From: Schizosaccharomyces osmophilus
Lineage: Eukaryota; Ascomycota; Schizosaccharomycetes; Schizosaccharomycetales; Schizosaccharomycetaceae
DNA: 64,000 nucleotides
Direction of reading: 5' to 3'
Assembly (NCBI RefSeq): GCF_027921745.1
Contig: NC_079238.1
Span: forward strand, 1,860,001-1,924,000
This document shows positions 36,754 through 49,274 of the stretch, piece by piece (positions within the stretch are counted from its first letter, which is position 1; each line of letters starts with the position of its first letter). Position numbers and translations under genes: made by a program. Below the pieces are notes generated by a model. That model had not been told where the DNA came from. It did not search any database and saw nothing but the letters and a program-made list of their open reading frames with translations.

Positions 36754-39281
36754 TTGATTAGTCAAACTGTGACTAAAAGTATATAGATTTTATTTTTTGA
36801 TTAGAGTATCAAGCCCGGTCTCTTCGTACTGTATAGTATACATGTATTGGCTATACAAATATACGTATTATAAAAACGAGAACTTTCACTCATCACGATT
36901 TCATTTTGTATCTGTCACATCATAAGACTGATTTTCTAATTCTTACGAACAAAGTAATCGCTCACTTGATAGTAATTGTCCGGAAGATTTCTTCAATAAA
37001 ATTTATTCTTTTTTTTTTTTTTTTTTAAAAAAAAACCCTGTTACTATGGTTTCCAGAATATTTTTGTATTTGTAGCAATGTCATGTTTTGATACCGTTGG
37101 ATGCTAAAAGACTTAAACTTAAGGGCAATAAAAGTAACATTTGAATATTGTAAAAGACGATAAAAATGTAGTGTACTTAAGCTATTTACCGTTTGATTGA
37201 GCCTTATTTGAATTGTTAGGTTTACTTCATACATACAAAACCGCAGTGAACAGATTCCTTAAATATATGCGTTATTGAGTAAGTGGAGTCATACATGCTA
37301 TCCATCGTCAACAACCATTGGACTGAAGAATCTCAAAATTATCATACAAAACTAAAGAACTCTTTTAATACATTCCATTTCTTTTTATTAATTTATTAAT
37401 ATTTAGAAAATTAATTCTAAGGGCTAGTTGGTATCTAGACCATAAACAGACAGTACTAAGAAAGACGTTCGGAATGAAAGAATAAGGTTTGGAGGTGGCC
37501 TGGGTATTGTATGGTTTGATCTATGGGTAATACCCCGATCTTAAGCGTTAACGTATAAGTAAAATAGCGATATATATTACTTGCCCTTAAAAAATAATTT
37601 ACTAGGCGTAATCTATGTTAACAGCGGTTGAACGTCAGGTTTTTATGAGCAAAAGACAAGTAATTCAAGAAAAATGCTGTAACAAATGATTGTATTAAAA
37701 AATAGGTCGTTTTTCTCATGTTTCCTGCTTCTCATAAGGAACTGTTTAATTACTTCTTTTCTCAAATGAAATGAATAACCAATGGCTTCTTTGCATTCCA
37801 CCAATCAATGAAACAGTTAAACAGCTTAGTCAATAACCATACACCTATAATGGGAGCAGTTTCCTTGCTGTTTAAGCATCTACGCAACACAATCGCGAAC
37901 ATAAATTTTTGTTAAACCAAAACCCTTGCACAGTTATAAAGTCACGGCCATCATTATCCTTTTTTTTTTCTTGAAAGTAATATGGCATTTCCGTTTTTGC
38001 TGGTCGTAAAAGACTTGTTTTAAATTCGACTTCTTGTATTATGTAGTTTTGAGATGGGTTACCCCTTAAAACACGTTACGAAAGAGAACATTTGTAATCA
38101 TTGTTACTGAAATATTATGCTAGTAGTAATCAAAATTGCTTTGATATAAGTATAACTACTCGTCTGCTTAAATGCTGTGATGAAGGATTTAGCAATACGG
38201 TGTTAGGTAATAAAGCGTCTCTCTATTGACGCGTTCATAAGTCATCCATAATTAGCCAGACTTGTTAGTAACCAATAGACAATCCACATATCATAAACCT
38301 TTTTTGAATGTTTCAAATGTATTTATCTTAGTCCCTTGAACAATAAGAATCCGCAATTGAGTAACATCGACACAGAATAATTATGTACAAGAAAGCTCAT
38401 ATAATCTCATGTGATGTGTTTTGTGGGATTGATTAATTAAAACTTACGAATGTAGAAGTCAATCCTATTCAAATTACTTTTATTTGGCTTACTAATCTAT
38501 TACTGCCGTGATACAACAAGGATCTGAGGTTTCGCCCATTTCAAATGCTTTTTTCTTGTATTTGGGATAGACGGGAAAAAAATATATACCATATTTAGCA
38601 GGCATATTAAAGAAGCTAAACGAGTAGTCAAATACAAGGAAAAACAATCTTTTCTTGCAATAATTAGCCAAAGAATATTTTGTGCTTTAGTGCGTAAACA
38701 TAGCAATTCGTATTTTATTAAGTTGTAGAATATATCGTGATATGAAGCTTACAATCACAGTACAATAACATGTATCATTTTATTTTAAATATATATAGTA
38801 ATAATACACTGCAGCTGTTCGCAGTGCACAGAAAAACACTAAAATATGTTAAAATATGTTTATAACAACACATTAAATGGATCAAATCAATGATGAGTGA
38901 ACGGTCATTCTATTACTGGCTCTCTGTCCTCTTCTTTCTCCCCATTTGTATTTGCTAAAGGTAATAAGCAGTACGGCAGGTGTGAAAAGGTAATTGAAGT
39001 AATGTACGAGATGGAACTCGTTTGAATATGCGATTCGCTGTTGATTGGCGATCTCAGGGTAGGATGTACTGCACCGAAATGAATTGACAAGATTACAATA
39101 AAAATACATACTCTGCTATTGGAACTGTCTAACATTAAAATAGCGCTTCGATGGCAATGTGAATTTACAAGATCATTAACAAGCTACCAAGGTTCTACAC
39201 CGTTTTTGCAAATTGATTATTTAATAGTTATGACAAAAAAGGATATAGATATAACATTATAACGCAAGGTCTTTTAACAAA
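36754..39281. other. Gene-free DNA
   Basis: No gene was recognised over 2.5 kb. A T16/A9 tract lies near 37,011-37,035. Overlapping 75- and 76-codon minus frames at 38,882-39,135 have no similarity that I recognise. Confidence 0.5.
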
Positions 39282-39352
39282 TCTTCCTTAGTATAGGGGT
39301 AGTACACCAGCCTGTCACGCTGGCAGCCCGGGTTCGAATCCCGGAGGGAGAG
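39282..39352 (+). tRNA. tRNA-Asp(GTC), copy 3
   Basis: Same 71-nt gene as copies 1 and 2, followed by a T7 terminator. Confidence 0.97.
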
Positions 39353-39710
39353 TGACTAAATTTTTTTGCATTTATTATTTTTTGGTATTTCGTTTTTTCC
39401 TCATACTCGGGTTCTTCCTTGCAGTTGAGAACGCCATTCGATTTTGCGTTTCTAATACTGTTTTGTACATGGCTTTCTTCATCTTTGGCTGTTCACTCAG
39501 AGTCATATTCATTAAGTGCAAGTAGATGATGATGATGCATGCTATCAGGTGAAATGAGACAAAAAATTGCTAGTAAACTGACACTAAGCAAACTAAATGA
39601 AACCATCAACAATGAATAGGATAATAGCATAGATGTAGAAAAAAAATAAACATTCATCATCCATTGGATGGTTCTAAAAAAAAAAGAAAAGTTGAAAAAA
39701 GTGAAGGCTA

Positions 39711-39793
39711 TGACCGTGCCAAGACTCGAACTTGGGACCGTCTGCGAACATTGAATGTTAAGCAGAAATTATAACCATCTAAACCACACGGCC
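39711..39793 (-). tRNA. tRNA-Val(AAC) with intron, copy 3
   Basis: Same 83-nt gene as copy 1, including the intron. The leader is CATCAACGAA. Confidence 0.96.
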
Positions 39794-40199
39794 TTCGTTG
39801 ATGACTTTCATTGCTTGCAAATTTTTATATTCTAATCGTTGCCGTTAAACGGACGGTGTGGCACCATTTATATGCTTCCTTTTCGTCTCATCGGGATTTT
39901 ACATGAATAAATGATGATAACAATATTTATGCAAGTACCAGAATTGAATATGTAAACTGTTGAATGTGTTAATCGAACTATACTGTGAATGCCTTAAGGG
40001 TTAAAGAGGAAGCAATCATCGGTTGTTGTATTCTATACGGGCAACAAACATGTTTGTAGCTGTTTTTGGTTGTGAAAAAAAGCAACATGAACAGTCTTAA
40101 TTCCATGAACGGCTCATGTTTGCCCTTTTATGCATAAATCAAAATTATCTGAAAATAAGGAAGTGTAATAAAACTTATTTCAACAACAGTTGACAACAT
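39794..40199. other. Gene-free spacer
   Basis: About 400 bp with no recognised gene or repeat, between tRNA-Val copy 3 and the outermost tRNA-Ala. Confidence 0.6.
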
Positions 40200-40273
40200 G
40201 GGCATGTGGTGTAGATGGTTATCACGCTTCCTTAGCATGGAAGAGGTCCCAGATTCGAGTTCTGGCTTGTCCA
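40200..40273 (+). tRNA. tRNA-Ala(AGC), copy 2 (outermost tRNA, likely centromere border)
   Basis: Identical to copy 1 (33,585-33,658), including the T-T acceptor mismatch. The CAACA motif upstream and the short T5 run downstream fit Pol III use. It is the last tRNA before rpb1 and so the probable limit of heterochromatin, by analogy with S. pombe border tRNAs. Confidence 0.95.
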
Positions 40274-41447
40274 GTTTTTATATTCCTTCAACGAACAATT
40301 CGTTTAATAGGAAAGTCTGTTGATTCTCTTTATGCTGGGCAAATTTCAAGTACCTTTCATTGTGGATATTAACAGCGACGGTACAGTAAAAAGTGACTTA
40401 CTTACGGTCCCATATTCAATAGTCAAAAGCTCCAATTTGATAAACATTTGCACAGCTTTTCTATTGCAGCTAGCCATCTGCAGGGAATCTCTTACTTTGC
40501 CAATAGTTACTACTTATTTACGAATTTTATCGTCAATGCTCTATGTAACAAAATATTATGAAATGTAGTCTTCAATTAGGTATTTTAAAACCCATATTAG
40601 TAATTTACGAGCTGAGCTTAAGTTCCTGAATATAATTTTCTTTAGAGGATTCGGTCATACTCCTCATATTTCTCAAACCGTATATTTTACAATAGTTCAG
40701 TAATTGTTTTGTGCATTTTTAAGTTTTTTATAAACTAAAAGATTAAGTAGACTTTTTTTTTCTAGCAGGTACTCAGTTCGTAGTTTGATTTAGTAAATAT
40801 TTTAAAATTAATTACTGCCACCTAAGGTTTCTATGTAAAAGGGTGCGTATAACTGTTTTACCGTACTATAAATAACTTTAGGATTGCATCAAAACTACCA
40901 TTGATGGATTGCTTTCTTGAGTTTGTCTCCGAAGTTGATAAATTTACAACAATTAACCAACCATCACTTCTAATCATTTAAACAAAGAAGTTCAAGGAAT
41001 ACCTATTGTACATCTACTAGCAAAAGAGCGACTTTCAGATATCACAACTTGCCATAACGGTTTAAATAGTTACGAACTTAGGAAAAAAATAACTCTAATT
41101 TCTTATTCAACCATCTTCACATCATACATTCAATTAGCAAACCAACTATTGCTTATATTTATAAAGAAATACAAAAATACAAAATATCTAATAATATTAT
41201 ATATAATAACTATCAAAATTGATTAAAAAGCAAGCATGAATTTACTTCATATAATATTTTAATGTTAGTAGTAAAAAATAAGGACCTTTCTCATTGCAGT
41301 AGCTATTCGTAGATTCTCTTCCTTTTTATTCATTTTCTTTTTTTTTGAAAGATTTTTATTGAGACTTTCAAAATCATATTACATAACTTCAGTCTAATCA
41401 ATTTACATTTTCTCAACCATGAATCACAAGAGCAAGTAGAAGCTAGT
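40274..41447. other. Gene-free DNA between border tRNA-Ala and the rpb1 3' end
   Basis: AT-rich. It must hold the rpb1 3' UTR and poly-A signals near 41,300-41,447. No other gene was seen; the 82-codon frame at 40,320-40,568 lacks an ATG and support. Confidence 0.6.
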
Positions 41448-44400
41448 TTACGAATGTCCAGATGGAGAGTAAGAAGGACTAGTAGGGGAATAGGAGGGAC
41501 TTGTAGGAGAGTAAGAAGGACTAGTAGGGGAATAGGAGGGACTTGTGGGAGAGTATGAAGGACTGGTTGGAGAATAAGAAGGACTAGTAGGAGAGTAAGA
41601 GGGACTAGTAGGAGAGTAAGAAGGACTGGTAGGAGAATATGAAGGACTGGTAGGAGAATATGAAGGACTGGTTGGAGAATATGAAGGACTAGTAGGAGAG
41701 TAAGAGGGACTAGTAGGAGAGTACGATGGGCTTGTAGGAGAGTAAGAAGGACTGGTTGGAGAGTAAGAAGGACTGGTTGGAGAATAGGAAGGACTAGTAG
41801 GAGAGTAAGAGGGACTAGTAGGAGAGTACGATGGGCTTGTAGGAGAGTAAGAAGGACTAGTAGGGGAATAGGAGGGACTTGTAGGAGAGTAAGAAGGGCT
41901 TGTAGGGGAATAGGAAGGACTAGTGGGAGAGTACGAAGGACTGGTAGGAGAGTACGAAGGACTAGAAGGCATATAGGTAGGAGATGTAGAGTAACCTGGT
42001 GATGATGGACTGTAACTAGGAGACGTTAAGCCATACCCAGGGCTCATAGCGCTTGAAAAGGGGCTAGTATAACCAGGAGATTTAACTGAGTGGAAAGGAC
42101 TAGCACCGAGCATATTTCCATATTCACCTAAACCATCTCGACCTTCAGGTCCGCTTTGAATCAATGGTGAAAATGCTGCTGCATCGGATGAGCTAAGATA
42201 ACCAGAATCAATCATCGGCGAGCGCTCATAAGGTGTAGCAGAACCTTCAGGAATTTGTGATTTTCCGTATTCACCAACTGCTATTGAAGCGGCAGGAGCA
42301 TTCAAACTGTAATTCATCAACATGCCCTGATCGAGATAAATATCAAATGCACCAGTACCCATTGGTGCCATTTGGCCGAGCATAATATTTTCAGATATTC
42401 CTTTACAGTCATCTTTCTCTCCGCTTGCAGCCGCATCCATTAAAATTTCTACAGTTTCCTCAAAAGAGCATCTCATTAAAGCACCAGTTTCAGCGCGGTT
42501 AATACCGTGACGCGTAATTGCCATTAAATGTCCACGAGAAGTCATCACATCACAAAGGAGAGCTAAGTGTCGATAATTTACGTAAGACCCATCAAATTCA
42601 ATAACATTCCTAAGTTCCTTAAGCAACGCAGATCTAGTAGCCTCAATTCCAAGAATTTGCAAAACTTCAACAAATGAGTTCGAATATATTCTAGAGGAAT
42701 CAACACCTTCGACAGCCATTGCTTCGGTCAAATTTATTCCATCAGTTTCCAAAACCCATTCGTCACCTCTTTCAAATATACCAGTATCCTTCTGGCGAAT
42801 AACCTTGTGCTCCATCATGTAAACACGGGTAATGTTAGGAACACCTCTCAAACTAATACTTTCTAACATGTGTCCTTCAATTGTCTTCAAAAAGACGTCC
42901 TCTTCAATCAGATTGTCATCCTCCTCAGTTTTTCTATCGTCGTCACGAATAATACGACAGCGAATTATCAACTTATCAGCATTGTCTTCTGACCATATAG
43001 TGAAAAGATCGCGTTCAAAACTTTCCGCAATCTTTCCGGCCACATCACTCATACTTAGCTTTTTGTCAAGCATCTTAGCACGATCGAGTTCTAATCTCAA
43101 TAACCACGGTGATTGTTTCCATAAGTTTTCTTCTACTTCTTCATCGGGAATAGCAAAAAAGGCTTCAACAAAATCTTTATCTTCTTCAATCACGGTATTT
43201 TGTGGATCAGGATCATAATGAATCTCAGTAGCAGATGTGACCGTGCTTAAAGTAGTATGTTCAATTTGAGTCTGAATATTCTTAGCCAAGTCCATATTAG
43301 ATGCCACATGGGGTGATAAATATATAGTCAAAGACGGTGTCTTGATATTCTTTGCGACGTTAAGAATCTCCTTAAGACGAGGCACACCCAACGTTACATT
43401 TTTCGAGGAAACACCGGCGTAATGGAAAGTGTTTAAGGTCATCTGAGTTGCCGGTTCACCAATAGATTGCGCAGCTAAGGTACCAACCATTTCTCCTGGA
43501 CTTACCACTGCTTGCTGAAATCGGCTTTCAACTTCACCCATAATCCATTCGAATGCAACTTTATTCAAATGATATTCAGTGATAACCCGCTTAACAGCAA
43601 ATTTTGAGCGCAAATGAATTTGGAAAAGCAAGGTGGCGTTATTCTGTACGTCTTGAGTGATCCGGTCATCACCACGGAATATTTTAAGCTTACTCATAAG
43701 CTCATTTAAACCTTGAATAATGTCTCCGGGCATAAGATCGGATGGCTTGCGAGATTCTAAATGAAAAATCTGACAAGCATTTTGAATAATTCGTTGCACG
43801 TTTACGGGCATCGGCCATCTTGCGTCACCTTTAGGGAAAATAAAATTACACAGAAGATCTCTATCCTTTGAAAGTTGAGTAAATTCTGCATCAAGCAAAT
43901 CTTGCACATCTGGATCATTATCAATTGAGTTTTCCATAAATTGAGATATACTCCTGTCTTCCATCAAATCAATCTTGTATTTCCTTTCGAAATGCTCATT
44001 TGATAAGCGCAGAGAATCAAAAACTTGATATTCAACCAGGGTTGCATCCAAACCATCTTCACCATAAGCAAACTGGATAATGTCACCCATTGCATTGCGT
44101 ACGGTACCATCGTATCGTACCATTACATCCTCCATTGCTTTTACAAGACGACGTTGAATATAACCAGTTTCGGCGGTCTTAACGGCAGTATCAATGAGAC
44201 CTTCTCTTCCGGCCATTGCATGGAAGAAAAATTCTTGAGGTGTTAAGCCACGCAAGTATGAATTCTCAATAAATCCACGAGACTCAGGTGAATCATCATC
44301 TTTAGGAAAGTGGGGAAGGGTTCTATGTTTAAAACCAAATGGAATTCGCTTTCCTTCTACAATCTGCTGGCCTACACAGGCAGACATTTGTGAAATATTA

Positions 44401-46962
44401 ATGAAAGAACCCTTTGATCCGGCTGCCACCATTTGTTTAACATTATTGGAATTTTTCAAGCTGTGTTCTGCAGATCTACCAGCGTTGTCTCTGGCTTGGT
44501 TCAGAATGCGTGAAACCTGGGCTTCAAAAGACTCACGTAATGTCATACCAGGTTCGGGCTTTAATCTATTGTGTTGGGCATCCTGAATTGATTCTGCAAC
44601 TTGTGAACGAGCTTCTTTTACGGTTCTAGTCACTTCACGCATGGTATCGGCGTCTGCTATGGTATCACCAATACCAATACTAAATCCGTTATGCAGTAAC
44701 CAGTAGTTTACAACTTGTTGAATACCATTAAAGAACCCCTTGCACGTGTCAGGTCCCTTTTCCTTCCAAATTGTATGCACCAAACCACCTTGTGAAGCTC
44801 CCACAGTTTTCTTGTCAACAACACCATAGATAATTTCACCATTCTCGATTAGCATGCCTAAATCTGATGGGTTAAGCAAACCTTGTTTGTCATCTTCCCT
44901 CATTAAATTAATACCTTTAGGAATCACCAAGCTCAGAATCTGTTTACCGGTCCACAGAGGTCTAGGCTTAACAATTACCGGTGGAGGAACGACTCCATCC
45001 CATCCTGGTACCCAAAGCATAATATTCATGACAGCTTCACGAGTTAAAAAATTGTCACGTAATGAGAACTTTCGGACACCGGCCAATGTGTCCTGAACAA
45101 TACCCATTACTGGCTTATTTGACTGAGGTGAAACAATTTGCTTGGGAACCATAGCAATCTCCTGAATTTCAGCTCGTGTTTCTTCGGACTGTGGTACGTG
45201 CATATTCATCTCATCACCATCAAAATCAGCATTATAAGGTGAAGTTACTGACAAGTTTAGTCTGAAGGTTGAATAAGGCATAACTCGTATCTTGTGACCC
45301 ATCATACTCATTTTATGTAGTGATGGCTGTCTGTTAAAAATAACGATGTCTCCATCTCGAATATGTCTTTCTACACGCCAGCCATATCTTAAAGGAATAT
45401 CGCCGGCTCTCTTGTGATATCTTAAATCAATTCGTTCACCCGTATCGCGAATAATATATTTGGCTCCAGGATGTTCATCTGGACCGTTTCGAACAAGTTC
45501 TTGAAGATAATAAATATTATAAGGAGTAACCGTTTCGGGGTAAGTTAAGGTCTTTGCAATACTACGTGGTACACCTAATTCATCTAACGATAGATTGGGA
45601 TCACCAGTAATAACAGTACGAGCTGAAAAATCAACACGTTTACCCATTAAGTTACCACGCAAACGTCCTTCTTTACCCTTAAGTCTAGCACGAATGCTTT
45701 TTAGAGGCCTACCCGACTTCTGAAGAGCTTGAGGCTGACCTGCAATTTCATTATCCATATATGTAGCAACATGGAACTGTAATAACTGCTCGTACTCAGA
45801 CACGATGTGGGCTGGCGCGCCCTCTTGCTCGCATCTCCGAACGTTGGCATTGGCTTTAATTATATCAGATAGTTTATGTGTTAAATCGTCTTCACCACGG
45901 CTAGTTCCGTCTACTGAAATACTCGGACGAACACTAGGCGGGGGGACCGGTAAAACGGTAATAATCATCCAATCTGGGCGTGCATACTGTTCATTAAGGC
46001 CCAACCGTGCTAAATCATCTGAAGATATATGCGTAAATATAGTGTGAACTTCAAGTGGAGTAAGTAAACGTTTTTCAGGAAGGTCGGATTCGTCCTTTCC
46101 TTTTTTCCATGAACCCCACAATTTCAATCCATCTTTACGAATCGTTGGTTGGGCACTTCCGCAACCGCCATGACCCAGATTTGCTGTGGGGTTACTAGGA
46201 TCAAAATTATCGGAGCCACCAGACAAGCCAGTGTCGCAAACCATTTTTGTTTTACAAACGTTCCATACTGCATTAAGTCGGTTTTTAGGATCACGATATC
46301 GCTGTGTTTCTTGATATTTTGGATTTGACTGAGATTGTGTTAGCAATCGAGTTGATTTCGGCATGCCTTAAATAGCTTACAGGGTCAATTTTTAGCTTGC
46401 CGCAGTTCCAGCAAACACCCTCTAAAATTTTTTTGATTTTACTCAAAAATCCGATATGAAATACAGGTTTAGCAAGTTCGATATGACCTGAATAACGTTA
46501 GTGTTAAACATCTTCAAAAATTTATCATTTGAAATCTTACCGAAATGTCCAGGACAATCAGCTATCAATTCACCGCATGTTTGACATTTAAATTGACGAT
46601 CTTTTTTATGTTAGCAGATGTTCAAAAAATGTATAAAGATCATCATACCTATGGTGCCCAAACGAGGATCCAAAAGTCCACCGACTCGAGGACGTTGACC
46701 AGTTTCGTCCATCGTTTCGGGAAACTATTACTATTAACATAAAGCTCAAAGATAAAAAACTTACTTCAATCTTCGCGACACTCATGGACCGAATTTCCTC
46801 CGGAGACAAGATTCCAAATTGGACCTCTTCGACCCGGCTATAACTGTTAATTTATTGCCCTAAAGCTTTTAAATTAATTCCATACCGAAGGGGGACAGAT
46901 GAAGGTGAAAACTGGATGTTAATAAACAATTAAAACTGCTTTCTTACCTGAATCCCGCTCAT
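41448..46962 (-). CDS. rpb1: RNA polymerase II largest subunit Rpb1 (seven exons)
   Basis: Catalytic subunit of nuclear RNA polymerase II. Exons on the minus strand: 46,948-46,962; 46,886-46,911; 46,765-46,837; 46,649-46,724; 46,541-46,600; 46,381-46,487; 41,448-46,328. The six introns (36-53 nt) have GTA..AG ends, and joining them keeps the frame and gives an N terminus beginning [19 protein letters not shown], as in fission yeast Rpb1. The product is 1745 aa (S. pombe 1752 by memory). The N-terminal zinc-binding cysteines are split over exons 5 and 6. The catalytic Mg motif [10 protein letters not shown] is near residue 490, and the trigger-loop segment near [18 protein letters not shown] is present. 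The C-terminal domain starts near residue 1571: YMPSSPS, 23 exact YSPTSPS heptads, then YSPSGHS. It is the first gene outside the centromere and its 3' end faces the tRNA cluster. Confidence 0.98.
41472..41954 (-). repeat. Rpb1 CTD heptad-coding array (23 x 21 bp)
   Basis: 483 bp encode exactly 23 YSPTSPS heptads without a single variant residue. Synonymous differences between units are few and arranged in blocks, which points to recent unequal exchange or conversion within the array. Confidence 0.95.
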
Positions 46963-47476
46963 TCTACCTGAGTTGCAAAGATTAGGTGGTTGAACGTCCT
47001 CTGAAAAATTTAATATTGGTAATAGAAATCTTTACAAACTACATATAACGAATCTCTGTGAATATCGTTATTCATGTTATCGCCACCTATCGGATCTTCG
47101 AGAGCTTCGTCTACTAGAAGCATATTTCTTAGAAATCTGGTATATGCTTAAGACGATTTAATAGTTCTTCAACATATGGAACATTATACAGGCCACATGG
47201 GTACAGCTAGATTCTTATCAAATAAAAGAATTCAAGTGATCAATAACAAACTTTGAACAAAGCAGAATAGCTATGCTAGAGAAATGAAACTACAGTAAAC
47301 CTTACTAATTAAGGCCGCCAAGTTGATTCGTAGATAATTGATATATACAAGTGGAAAACCTATAAAAAATTTCGTATACGTATGAAACGTAAGATTAGCA
47401 ATAAAGTTCTAGTTAAATGAAATTAGAATAGCCGAGTGTTATACAAAAATTCACAACTGAGGAATTTTCCTACCGA
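46963..47476. other. Intergenic region between hmo1 3' end and rpb1 start
   Basis: Holds the rpb1 promoter and 5' leader and the hmo1 3' UTR. No other gene was seen. Confidence 0.6.
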
Positions 47477-48508
47477 TTAATTAGAAGCTGCTGTAGCAGT
47501 GGGAGCATTGTTAGGGTTAACAGAACTTTTACGGCGTTTCTTCTTGTCACGCTTTCCAACCGATGGAGAAGGGTTGACTTCAGCTTTGTCAGCAGTAGCA
47601 GATCCCTCTTCTTGCTGAGGTTGAGGTTCAACGGGAGCGTTAGTGCTTGAGCGCTTCTTCTTATTCTGTTTTTTAGAAGTAGTTACGGGAGATGACAAGG
47701 ATGCCTGAGCTAAAGGTCTAGTTTCAGAAAATTCAACATAGTTCTTGCTAGCAGGGGTAGTAGGCATGGACACGGCAACTTGGTTTCCTTCTTGGGGTTC
47801 AGCTTCGGCAGCTGCTGCAGGGGCAGGGGAAGAAGCAGATTCTCTGGTAGCTTGAAAAGCGGTCATTTCAGCGTCGTAAGTTTCGCGAAGTTTTGATGCC
47901 TCTTCTTCAAAAGGCTTGCGTTCATTTTCGTTTAAAGACGTCCACTTTTCGTGCATCGCTTTGTTGACTTCCTTCACGTCATTTCCTTTTTCACCCAAAG
48001 AATCCTTAATTTCAGAACGTTGATTCTTTTGAAACAAGTTGTAAGCGGTAGGAGGGCGCTTTGGTTGAGCGGGATCTCTGGCTTTACGCTTGCTGGGAGT
48101 TGGGGAAGCACTGGCTACCGGCTCAGTTACAGAGGAACTAGCTGGCACAGCAGAAGCGATTGGAACGGGTGCTTCTACATTAGCGTCTTTAAGAGCTGAT
48201 GTAGATGGTTCCTTGTTTGCAGTTTGTTTGGACTTTTCATTTTTGCTGGCCTTTTCTTGAGGTTTACTAACATCCCCTTTCTCAGCAATGAGAATAGGAA
48301 GGTATTCCTTAATATCTTGGCATGCTCCTAAAGCTAATTTAAAAGCATCCTCAAGTTTAGAAACCGAGTTTGAAAGCTAATAAGTTTGTTAGTGTCATAA
48401 GTTTTAAGGTAAGGAGATTAAACTTGCGCAATCTGATACTTGACACATTCGCGTTCATATATATTTAAAAGTACATACCTTTTGAAGATTACCGTGCTCT
48501 TCTGCCAT
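47477..48508 (-). CDS. hmo1: HMG-box protein Hmo1 (two exons)
   Basis: Exons 48,479-48,508 and 47,477-48,376; the 102-nt intron (GTATGT..TTAG) is in phase 0. The product is 309 aa, beginning MAEEHGNLQK (S. pombe protein about 310 aa by memory). An N-terminal helical region of about 50 residues comes first, then a low-complexity linker rich in K, S, A and P. A single HMG box follows (DPAQPKRPPTAYNLFQKNQR onward, about residues 105-175). The tail carries lysine-rich blocks (KKQNKKKRSS, KRDKKKRRKSS) that suit a nuclear signal. HMG proteins of this family bind DNA in chromatin, including rDNA and ribosomal-protein promoters in other yeasts. The gene lies tandem with and upstream of rpb1, and is divergent from ngg1. 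The longest single frame starts at a GTG inside exon 2; the spliced ATG start is clearly better. Confidence 0.93.
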
Positions 48509-49274
48509 TTTCCTGTTTTCTTTTAAAAATAGGTACAAGAATCAAAAAATTTCTTTTTTTTAGCAATCTTTCAGCGACCAAAAGACCGTAAAGCAAGAAA
48601 AGCGGTGGTCGATATTGGTGGTGGTGGTAAACCGGTTGTGGCTGTATTCCCTTACTGCGGTACTACGGGTTTAGGAAGGCAATCTGGCTTAGTAGTGCTA
48701 GGGGACGCAAGTCAAACACCTATGGGAACATAAAAAACTCGTTGAAATAATATTAACACAGATACAATGTCTGACAAAATAAAATAAAATTTCACGAAGT
48801 TGGTTCATTCATTCTATGAAATTCAGACTTAGCTTGTGTGAAACAGTTTTTTTTTATATAACCCAAGGGTAAAGCTTTTAAAAGAAGCAGCAAACTGAAG
48901 TTAAAGTAAATTTTAATTACCAGATGATTCCTTTGAGAATTTTCGCTTATTTGATTATCGTTCTAATGTCAATCTACCAAGAGTTCTCTTCCTAAAGTAC
49001 CTCTTAATGTTTTTCCATGTACTTAAAATTTAGTACCCTTATAACAATAAAACTTAGCAACCTCTGTAAGGCGATGATAAAAGAAGAATTTCCCATATCG
49101 CACGGTACATCACGAACTGGGGTTTAGTAGATGCTTTTAGCGCAGTGTAATTATAATTATTAATTCATATTACGAAATCTACCACCATCAAAGTTTGTAC
49201 CGCCAAAGACGTCGTCTGTAAAAAGGGAGAAATCGATGTCTTGAAATAATTGAATTAGAAGAGCGTTCCTTGTT
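48509..49274. other. Divergent intergenic region hmo1/ngg1 with a GC-rich block
   Basis: Contains both promoters. About 48,570-48,730 is far richer in G and C than its surroundings and includes GGTGGTGGTGGT and a near A-box sequence (TGGCTTAGTAGT). It has no ATG-initiated frame and no recognised RNA gene. Confidence 0.6.

Larger units (their letters stand above)
39282..39793. repeat. Asp/Val tRNA module, copy 3
   Basis: Same orientation as copy 1 (tRNA-Asp +, tRNA-Val -). Its spacer next to tRNA-Asp matches copy 2 better than copy 1, so copies 2 and 3 are the closer pair. Confidence 0.95.

Noticed and set aside
42832-45096. Plus-strand frames opposite rpb1
   Set aside because: Antisense shadows of the highly biased rpb1 coding sequence.
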